Assembly (NCBI GenBank): GCA_030704615.1
Contig: CM060733.1
Span: 28,334,001 to 28,398,000 of the forward strand
Direction: 5' to 3'
Source: Takakia lepidozioides
Lineage: Eukaryota; Streptophyta; Takakiopsida; Takakiales; Takakiaceae
Length of the DNA: 64,000 nucleotides
In this document: one piece after another, positions 56,150 to 64,000 of the stretch
How the letters are laid out: each line of letters opens with the position of its first letter
How positions within the stretch are numbered: the stretch's first letter is position 1
Notes under the pieces: model-generated
Told to the model about the DNA's origin: nothing
What the model saw: only the letters and a program-made list of their open reading frames with translations
Databases searched by the model: none
Translations under genes and position numbers: made by a program

Positions 56150-58410
56150 ATGGCCAAGCGCCAAAGGAATCTAAGAAATATGTTATTTAGGGCTGGTCAC
56201 ACTGGTGATTGTGATGAGGAGTCTCCTTCCGCTGTCCCCCTGCCTCATCTTCAAGTGGTATGGACAAGCCATCGAATAGTGTAGAGGCAGCCCAGAAAGC
56301 ATGGAAAGATGTTTGGTACACTCAATTTGATTGGATTGAGTTTAACCATGATCTAGGTAGGATTTTTTTGTAAAGTTTGTAGAGGGAAAGGAGGGAGGAC
56401 AGTCTTTGCAAATGCTGGTTGTGTCAATGTCAAGGTGAGTTCATTCCAAGACCATGCTAGGTCAGAAGAGCATCGTAAGTTCTCTTGGGCCCTACAATCT
56501 GGTAAGAAAGCCATGGAGAAAGCCATAGCTAGTGCTAATCGAGCTTGTGATGATGCTGTTTTGGCTCTTTTCCAAGTTGCTTACTACATTGGTTTGGAGG
56601 CCTTGCCATTTAGCAAATTTCCAGGTTTGTGTCAACTTTTGGTTACTCTCAAAGCTTGTATTACCCAGAAACTGTACCATGATGAGAAGTCATGTGCTGA
56701 TATATTGTATTGTATCTCATGTGTTGTTCAGAAAAAGGTGTTGGATAGAGTGAAGGATTCCAAGTACTATGGAATCATGATAGATGAGTCAACTAACATT
56801 TCAGTGACCGGTCATCTTGTTGTTTTTGCTTCTTTTGTTGAAGAGGGTTTGCCAGTCACTCTGTTTTGGGATTACTTCAGATTATTGATGGCAAGAAGGA
56901 TGCCGCAATGATATATGAGTGTTTACTAACTAGTTTGAAAGAGTGGGGTTTGGATGTAGATAAGTTTTTGGGGTTTGGTTCGGATGGGGCAGCAACCATG
57001 GTGGGGGCTCGATCCGGCGTGGCTGCTCGTCTTAAGCAAAAGGTAAACCCCTTTATGTTGGCCGTCCATTGCGTAGCACATAGGACCAACTTGGCAGCAT
57101 TAGAAGCTGCCAAGACATCAGCATGCATCTTATTTCAAATGAGGTTGACACACTTTTGAACTCTTGCTGGTCATTTTCGCAAATCATCTAAGCGTAAGGC
57201 AACCTTGCAAGCTTTGCAGACCGAGCTTAATGATGCTCAGAAGTGCCTCAAAAGGTTTCACAAGATTCGTTGGTTATCTAGGTGGCAGGCCGTGACATCG
57301 CTTTGTGACAGTCTTGAGAGTGTTGTCACGTATTTTAGAGATGTGCCGGTTGCCAATGATGATGGATCAGCCTCTCTTTTGTATAACAAGCTTAGGTCAT
57401 TCAAAATGATTTATGTCTTGTATTTTTTGGCTGATATGTTGCACGGTCTATCTCTACTCTCACGTGTGTTCCAATGGAAGTTTGTGGATGTAACTAGCAT
57501 TGGGTCCATAGTTAAGACAAAGATTGCACAAATACGAATGTTTTTCATTGAGGATAGCACGGATTTGAACCAATCCACCTTCAATGAGGAAATGGGTTAT
57601 CACATCATCCCGGAATTTGGTCCTCCTGGTGGGTATTTGAGGCGGCTAGCCTCTGAGATTAGGGGATCCAATTTTCATGGTGTACAAATGACACGAGAGA
57701 GGATGGGGGGTGATTTGGAGGCAGCACTTACCTTCCAAAAGCTTTATGCAGAGGCTGTTTGCAATGCTTTGGATGCCAGATTTGAGGACAACGGAGTTGT
57801 AAGTGCATTCAAAATATTGAGTCCATGTAACCTACCAACTAGACAAGTGGGGTTAGCAAGTTGGGGTGTAGTAGAGTTGGAAATATTATGTGCGCACTAT
57901 GGTGTCGAAAGACATATTGCAGGAAGGACATTGCCTGCCCTTGTTGACATAGCAGCGGTGAAACGAGAGTTCTTTGCTTTCAAACTACAGGCAAGTACCG
58001 AGTGGATGGAGAAAACTTTCAAGGATCTTTGGGGCATGGTGACTTGGAACCCTTCTCTAACGATGAAGTATGAAAACTTGCTTGTGCTTTCTGAAATTGC
58101 TCGAGTTCAATGTGTAAGCACTGCCGCATGTGAGAGGGCATTCTCAGTTCAAAACTCAATCAAAACTAAATTTCGAAACAAGTTGAAAACAAAGAACTTG
58201 GAAAGTGTGCTTCGTGTTGCTTTGGAAGGGCCAAGTGTGCAGGCATGTCAACCTGTTTTGATTGAGGCCATATCTTTGTGGAAGAACTCCACAAACTTCA
58301 GACATTTGTTCTCTCATCCTGAGCTATATTTAGCTGGACAGCCAATAGCTGGACAACCAGAAGGTGGGCCATCATATGCAGAAGGTACGAATGATGATTT
58401 GCAGTTTTGA
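56150..58410 (+). pseudogene. hAT-family transposase, broken
   Basis: Starts at ATG 56,150 (MAKRQRNLRNMLFRAGH) with CTATAAAT 32 bp upstream. After a frameshift near 56,255 comes WYTQFDWIEFNHD and a zinc finger, KVCRGKGG ... DHARSEEHRK (Cys pair and two His). The catalytic fold follows: GIMIDESTNISVTGHLVVF near 56,770, FGSDGAATMVGARSGVA near 56,975 and AVHCVAHRTNLAAL near 57,060. The C-terminal dimerisation region reads CVSTAACERAFSVQNSIKTK near 58,115. Frameshifts at about 56,255, 56,375 (T run), 56,870 and 57,140 inactivate it. The arrangement is like animal and plant ZNF862-type hAT proteins. Confidence 0.8.
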
Positions 58411-58878
58411 ATTTATGTTTGTTTGTTTGTTTAGATAGGTAACGTTTCTAAAATTCAAGGCCCATCAACTTTTGGTTGAGGTCATTGCATTTTAGAAGGG
58501 TTCGATCCTTGGCCTCCAACTGGTGGAGGGCATTGACAGGTTCAACTCCTGCCAAGGATACTTTTCTGCACTTGTTTGAATTGCTTAAAATTGGTTGTGA
58601 TTATTTATTGTTGTTCATTTGTTGAATTTGTATGCAGCCGAATTTAATTTTCATTTGCAGGAAATGAACCGGTTGATATGTACAATGGCCGGATTTATAG
58701 CCGAACACACCCAAAAAAAAAAGGAATATTACCGGTTGTAAAACAATATGTAGGAAATTGACCGCCTGAAGTTACCACTAAGGGGCAGCAGCCGACCCCC
58801 CAACCCACTTAGCCGGTTGGTGTTGAAAATGAGCGGCCACTGGCTGGTTCAACTCAAAAATTTTCCCGGACACTGGGG
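58411..58878. other. Region after the hAT gene
   Basis: No gene seen. GGTTCGATCC at 58,499 and GGTTCAACTCC at 58,541 look like pol III B boxes, but no A box has a fitting distance. CCGGTT words recur (58,668, 58,731, 58,812) and could be subterminal transposase-binding repeats of the hAT element. Confidence 0.35.
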
Positions 58879-59048
58879 GGACTGGTGTCGCAGGGCGACG
58901 AAGCGAGGGGTTGACAACGCCTATTGGATGAGAGCGGGGTGGGGAGAATTTGACCGAGCCCGTGGCGTGCCAATCGCCGGAGGCGGAAAACCGGTGGTAC
59001 TGGGTGTTAGACCCGCCAACGCCTCGCATTAAGTTCTTACATTATTCC
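58879..59048 (+). repeat. Left inverted repeat around BAHD gene 3
   Basis: Matches the reverse complement of 61,379-61,565 in several blocks: GGACTGGTGTCGCAG (58,879), GGTGGGGAGAATTTGACCGA, GCCGGAGGCG and ATTAAGTTCTTACATTATTC (59,028). Between the blocks the arms are diverged. Confidence 0.7.
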
Positions 59049-59408
59049 CATTTATTTTCCTGAATCCGTAGTCCCTGGGCCAATAAATCATAAATCCGCG
59101 GGAAGCCCCACGAGCTTCAGGTGAGCCTGTCAGTGAGTGCAGTACGTAGGTGCGAGGGCTGTGGAGGAGACGTTACACAAGTGCCCACTTCCCGTTCTAT
59201 TCCTCACTTTCACCTGAGGTTCGTGTCCAGTTCTAGCTACTCCCTCCTGACTCGTAATCGATTGGCATTGACATTGATGGAGCTTTGAACAATCATTTTC
59301 TTTATTTGACTCTGGATTCCTATTCAGTTGGCACCTAGCTCAGTACTAAGCCCACAACTTTCGAGGGCTGCAGTGAGCTGAGTCCCGGTGAAGTCGACAT
59401 TATTCAAA

Positions 59409-61094
59409 ATGGGAGTGGAAGTGATTGTCGTATCGAGAACCATGGTGGTTCCCACGCCATATCCTCACCAGAGCCGGGAGTTGCAGCGGCTCCCACTGAC
59501 AAGCTTCGATATACGCATGATAAGATGTCCTCCTGTCACATGCATGCTCCTGTTCGATGCCAGCGCTAAAAAAGAATTCAGTGTGGAGCAGTTCAATGAA
59601 AGATTACGGGAGAGTCTTTCAGGAGCGTTGGCAACCTACTACCCATTTGCAGGTAAATCATACACCCTTCTGTAGCACCGATTACCAAAGTCTGTCGTGC
59701 CAGTTTTGGTATCTAGGCTTCCGGGAAACTAGATAACGACGTTGAGAGACCATGACATGTCATACAGGCCGGTTTGTACAAGATGACGACGGGCAGACAG
59801 CCGTGGACTGTAACGACGCAGGGGTTGCGTTTGTTGAGGCTTCAGCTCCCATCACGGTGCGGGAGCTAAGTAATTACAACATGGCTGACATGTATCAACA
59901 GTTTACCCAAGCAATCCCCTTCCATTGGAAGGACTTTGGTATCTGGCATACCCGCGGCCCTCTTTTTGGCGCCCAGGTGAGCTTCCTATATCTCTGTGTC
60001 CTTAAATGGCTTCTATTTCCGGCGTGAAGATGATGATCACACGTCTTTGGGAAGTAGTAGATTAGCAGTTTTGGGTGACCCACTTTGAGTTTTGGTTTGA
60101 TATCGATTCTCTTTGAAATACGCAGATCACTCATCTCAAGTGTGGCGGCTATGTAGTTGGTTATGCCTACTTCCATGGAATCGCAGATGGAATAACAATG
60201 TGGCAATTTTTGAAGTCGTGGGCAGAGGTCGGCCGTGGGGAACGCATCTCCCTTCCTCCCAATTTTAGTTCGCGCGCGAATGTTATGAAATTGGCATCAG
60301 AGTCAGAAAACTCAGATTGGACGGAAACCTTTCGAAATGCTTTTGCTAAGAGACTACCGTTGTCGGGTAACGGTTACGTCAAGGATTCAAAGGGTCCTCC
60401 TACGACTCGTGCCCCAGACCCAACAACTTTGCACATTTTCTTTGATCTACCGATGCAAAAGAAGCTCAAAGGCAAAGCAGTGGACAATTCACCAGGTGGA
60501 TCTACGTACAGTGCTTATGTAGTGATCAGTGCACATGTCTGGCGGGCCATTACCCGAGCTCGATTGCTTGCAGATACGGAGGAAACTCGATTCTTCAATA
60601 TCGTGGATTGCAGGAACCGGTGGCCAGAGCTCCCTGAGAATTATTTTGGAAATGCAATTCTTGACGCAGTGGCAAGCACCACCGCGGGAGAGCTTTCGGG
60701 AAATGGAATCTCATACGCGGCAAACCTGCTGCAGAAGACGATTGCAGATCTCACAGCTCAACACATCAAGTCTTTTTTTACCATGACGGAGAAAGAAAAG
60801 AAGGAATGGCTCATTGTCAAAGATTTTCGACCTTTGACTGATGTGCTTACAGCATGTTCGACTCGGTTCCCAATTCTTGAACATTGTGACTTCGGATGGG
60901 GTCCGGCTTTTGCCTATACTGCCTTCTACAACAATAAGTCTCCCGTCAACCCCATGATCACTTATACACCACAGCATAGCAATGGCACAATAGAAATAAA
61001 CTTCAATCTGCCGCCCGATGCTGCGACGAGACTGCAGGAAGATGCAGACTTCATGTCTTGTGTATCGTCTGTCACGCCTGTCACACTTGGATAG
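59409..61094 (+). CDS. BAHD-family acyltransferase, gene 3
   Basis: Exons 59,409-59,652, 59,768-59,976 and 60,126-61,094, 473 codons, same exon lengths as genes 1 and 2 except the third. HxxxD is HGIAD (168-172) and DFGWG lies near residue 407, so catalysis should be possible. It differs from genes 1 and 2 along the whole length, most in the loop after LASESE (short deletion, NGYVKDSKGPPTTRAPD) and before the C-terminus (YTAFYNNKSPVNPMITYTPQ), regions that line the acceptor pocket in this family. It probably has another substrate. It has no monooxygenase partner. The 5' leader resembles that of gene 2. Bounded by inverted repeats. Confidence 0.9.
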
Positions 61095-61222
61095 GGACAC
61101 CGCAAATTGCAACTTCGTTATATTTGTTTCTGAATTGATGTTTTGATCTTCACAATGGAACAGTATTGTTACAGTAGAGCAGTGACCAGCCCAGTCAGGT
61201 TTCTACCAGTATTGGGTTTCAA

Positions 61223-61352
61223 TATACCCTTAGGGTATAAGTAAATTATTTTTGTCAAATCATTTACCCTCCGGGTATGGGTAAATTAACTTTTCAGATT
61301 TCTATATAACCCCCTGGTATGGATAGATATGCCAAAATATACCCTGAGGGTA
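61223..61352. repeat. Three TACCCT/AGGGTA palindromes
   Basis: TATACCCTTAGGGTATA at 61,223-61,239 is a perfect palindrome; ATTTACCC...GGGTAAAT encloses TACCCTCCGGGTA at 61,262-61,286; ATACCCTGAGGGTAT lies near 61,338-61,352. Spacing is about 40 and 75 bp. They stand between the gene 3 stop codon and the right inverted repeat. Confidence 0.7.
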
Positions 61353-61378
61353 TGAATAGTTTCCCGGAGAAGATAATA

Positions 61379-61565
61379 GGAATAATGTAAGAACTTAATA
61401 CGAGCGCATCAGGACGGTCCAGCCCTGACACACCGGATTCTTCGGATTCTTCGCCTCCGGCAGACATCGAAAGGCAGCCGGCTGGGCTCGGTCAATCCCT
61501 CCCCACCCCCGCCCTCATCCCATCGGTGTCATCGCCCCTGCGTCGTCATTCTGCGACACCAGTCC
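61379..61565 (-). repeat. Right inverted repeat around BAHD gene 3
   Basis: Partner of 58,879-59,048. The unit between the outer ends is about 2.7 kb and contains the whole gene. The minisatellite begins 35 bp further on. Confidence 0.7.
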
Positions 61566-61599
61566 GCCGCTTCCAGCAGTCCGCCAGTTCCCAGTAACC

Positions 61600-63310
61600 C
61601 CCTGCACGTCAGCCCCCTTAACCCCCGCTCCGGGTTCAACCCTCACCCCCATGTAACCCTCTGTAACTTTGCCGAGTGTAACCCACACCACCATGTGACC
61701 CTCTGTAACCCATGTAACCCTCTATAACACCGCAGAGTGTCACCCCCACCCCTATGTAACCCTCACTATATGTTACCCTCTGTAACACTTTGCAACCCAT
61801 GTAACCCTATGTAACCCTCTGTAACACCGCAGAGTGTAACCCTCTGTAACCCTTTGTAACCCATGTAATCCTCTGTGACCCATTGTAACCCATGTAACCC
61901 TCTGTGACCCTTTGTAACCCTCACCACCATGTAACCCTCTGTAACACCGCAGAGTGTCACCCTCACCCATATGTAACCCTCATTCCATGTAACCCTCTCT
62001 GACCCTCTGTAACCTCTGTAACACCGCAGAGTGTCACCCTCACCCATATGTAACCCTCATTCCATGTAACCCTCTCTGACCCTCTGTAACCCTCTATAAT
62101 CCATGTAACCCTCTGTGACCCTCTATATCCCTCACCATGTGTAACCCTTACCACCACGTAACTCTCTGTAACACTGCAGAGTGTCACCCTCGCCACCATG
62201 TAACCCTCCGTAACCCTCACAAACCCTCTGTGACACCGCAGAGTGTTACCCTCATCGCCATGTAACCCTCACTCCATGTAACCCTCTGTGACCCTCTGTG
62301 GCTCTGTAACCCATGTAACCCTCTGTAACACCGCAGAGTGTCACCCTCACCCCTTATGTAACCCTCACTCCATGTAACCCTCTGTAACCCTTTGTAACCC
62401 TCACCACCATGTAACCCTCTATAACACCGCAGAGTGTCATCCTCACCCCTATGTACATGTAACCCTCTGTGACCCTCTATAACCCTCACCAGGTGTAACC
62501 CTCACCACCATGTAACCCTCTGTAACCCATGTAACGCAGAGTGTCACCCCCATCCCTATGCATCCCTCACTCCTTGTAACCCTTTGTAACCCTCTGTGAC
62601 CCTCTGTAACCCGTGTAACCCTCTGTGACCCTCTGTAACCCATATAACCCTCTATAACCCTCACCAGGTATAACCCTCACTCCATATAACCCTCTCTGAC
62701 CCTCTGTAACCCATGTAACCCTCTGTGACCCTCTATAACCCTCACTAGGTGTAACCTTCATCACCATGTAACCCTCTGTAACACCGCAGAGTGTCACCCT
62801 CACCCCTATGTAACCTCACTCCATGTAACCCTCTGTGACCCTCTGTAACCCATGTAACCCTCTCTGACCCTCTGTAACCCTCACCACCATGTAACCCTCC
62901 CATGTAACCCTCTGTCACCCTCTGTAACCCATGTAACCCCATGACCCTCTGTAACCTTTTGTAACCCATGTAACCATCTGTTACTCCGCGGGGTGTAACC
63001 CTCACTCCATGTTATCCTGCATCGTGTAACCCCAATGCAAGCTTGTATCATGTTATCCCATGTACCCCTCTCCGTGTAACTCCAGTTCCTCGTGTAACCC
63101 CATCATCCTTGTAACCCTTTGCACGTCAGCCCTTGTAGCTCCGCCTCGTGTAACCCTCATTGTGTAACTCTCACATTGTAACCCCACTATGTAACCCCGA
63201 TACTGTATCAATCCCCTCCGTGTAACCCCCGATTATGTCACTCCTAGCTTGTGTCACCCCGGATCCTTTATCCCCAACGCATGTCACCCCTGTTCGTGTA
63301 GCCCCTTGGT
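61600..63310 (+). repeat. GTAACCCTCTGTAACCC minisatellite, 1.7 kb
   Basis: Mixture of 10-12-bp words (CATGTAACCCTC, TGTAACCCTC, TGTGACCCTC) arranged in larger units. The phrase AACACCGCAGAGTGT recurs about ten times (for example 61,727, 61,823, 61,940, 62,018, 62,327, 62,423, 62,780), spaced mostly 80-120 bp. The last 300 bp change to CGTGTAACCCC variants. Minus-strand open frames with VTEGYMG-type repeats result from it and are not genes. Confidence 0.9.
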
Positions 63311-63522
63311 GCCCAACAAAAATTGGCGGGCTCCAAGAGGTGTTAGATATTTTGAATTCAAACCTGGGTTACACGATTCGGTGACATCAAAACCCACGTG
63401 TAATTCCATCATCGCTCGTCATTTTCACCAAGTGCATAGACGTCGTGCAGTCCCGAGGGCTCCGCTGCATTGCCTGCGTGTGTTCTGCGATTTGTACTGT
63501 ACTGGTGGTACTGTTGCCGCTA

Positions 63523-63896
63523 ATGGCATGTGCTGCCGCGAAGGTGCTAGACGAGGAACGCAAAGCAGCATTGGAATCAAATGGTTTGAAAGATGAGGCG
63601 GGAGAACTCTGTCATTTGCAGCATTTGGTATCTCATTTGAAATGTATCCTACAGCTGCCCATAGACGGGCTTTTCAATCACACAAACCTCCGTTGGATAC
63701 GCCACGTTTCCCAGGGAAAAGGGAAACGGATATCCATCGAAGTAGCTGTCGTTCCATGGTCTCGCATTCCTGATTTTCTGGAGGGAGAAAGGAGTAGAGT
63801 GGATGAGAAGACCCAATTTTATGTTCAAGATCGAAGGTACCGTGAGTTGCTAGATCTGACAACACCGGGTGCAAACAGTTATCGTCAGTGGCATAA
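63523..63896 (+). CDS. First coding exon of an unknown gene, runs past the window
   Basis: From ATG 63,523 (MACAAAKVLDEERKAALESN) the frame is open to WH at 63,896, where CATAA|GTAAGT gives a strong splice donor. It contains LCHLQHLVSHLKCILQLPID, GLFNHTNLRWIRHVSQGKGK, RISIEVAVVPWSRIPDFLEG and TKFYVQ-like TQFYVQDRRYRELLD. The composition is that of a globular, conserved protein, but I cannot name the family. The frame is also open upstream, from a GTG at 63,445, through a hydrophobic stretch (IACVCSAICTVLVVLLPLMA) that would make a signal peptide or anchor if an upstream exon joins in. The rest of the gene lies outside. Confidence 0.55.
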
Positions 63897-64000
63897 GTAA
63901 GTCACTTACGAGGGTTGCATAACATTCCCAGCCCCACTTCTTTCTGCTGGCCTAGTTAAGAGAAAACAAATATTCGACACTTCACTGCCGGATCAGCCTG

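Noticed and set aside
58499-58551. Second SINE
   Set aside because: Two B-box-like words but no A box at a fitting distance and no terminator.
61766-63005. Minus-strand proteins with VTEGYMG repeats
   Set aside because: Frames arise because the repeat unit lacks stops; they overlap each other in different frames and have no gene structure.
61600-63310. Interstitial telomere repeat because of CCCTA-like words
   Set aside because: The words are GTAACCCTCTGT and variants, not tandem CCCTAAA; the structure is a minisatellite.

Overview
This window is nuclear DNA of a land plant. The genes are split by short introns with GT-AG borders, two plant gene families are present (a BAHD acyltransferase and a flavoprotein monooxygenase of the salicylate-hydroxylase/zeaxanthin-epoxidase type), and the rest is typical plant transposon debris: Ty3/gypsy chromoviruses, Ty1/copia, MULE with SWIM finger, hAT and a tRNA-like SINE. 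My impression from protein style is a non-seed plant (bryophyte, lycophyte or fern), but that is inference.

The backbone is a duplicated, inverted gene pair. On the left a BAHD gene (9,971-11,659, minus) stands head to head with a FAD monooxygenase gene (13,482-18,452, plus). The same pair recurs in mirror image on the right (BAHD 51,219-52,907 plus; monooxygenase 49,397 down to 45,148, minus), in arms of about 8.8 kb (8,952-17,735 and 45,148-53,944). The right monooxygenase is cut off in its fifth intron by a gypsy fragment. A second inverted pair (1-7,590 and 37,585-44,804) holds gypsy fragment, chromodomain fragment, the 3' half of another monooxygenase copy, a copia LTR and a long LTR-like block 'X'. 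A third, diverged BAHD gene (59,409-61,094) lies at the right in its own pair of inverted repeats. Only the left monooxygenase (13,482-18,452) and the three BAHD genes look complete.

Between the arms lies a nested transposon zone: copia gag (19,672-20,320); an element whose end is followed by an array of regularly spaced palindromes (20,500-20,850); a decayed gypsy element with both LTRs (21,761-27,199); a kinase-like gene fragment (27,200-27,755); a second, larger palindrome array (27,920-28,795); a GC-rich tandem repeat with two perfect 18-bp palindromes (28,860-29,400); a SINE-like unit (29,905-30,061); a MULE pseudogene (30,687-34,227); and a retroelement gag on the minus strand (35,108-36,697) whose leader joins block X. 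To the right of the mirror arms are short duplications, a broken hAT transposase (56,150-58,410), BAHD gene 3, a 1.7-kb GTAACCC-type minisatellite (61,600-63,310) and the first part of an unknown gene at the right edge (63,523-63,896).

Acyltransferase and monooxygenase could act in one pathway of specialised metabolism (oxygenation, then acylation), since they share one divergent promoter region and were copied together. This is inferred from position and families only. The most unusual features are the evenly spaced palindrome arrays, the copia primer-binding site matching the anticodon region of initiator tRNA-Met, and the 336-bp insertion with a 15-bp target duplication and an open frame through almost its whole length.
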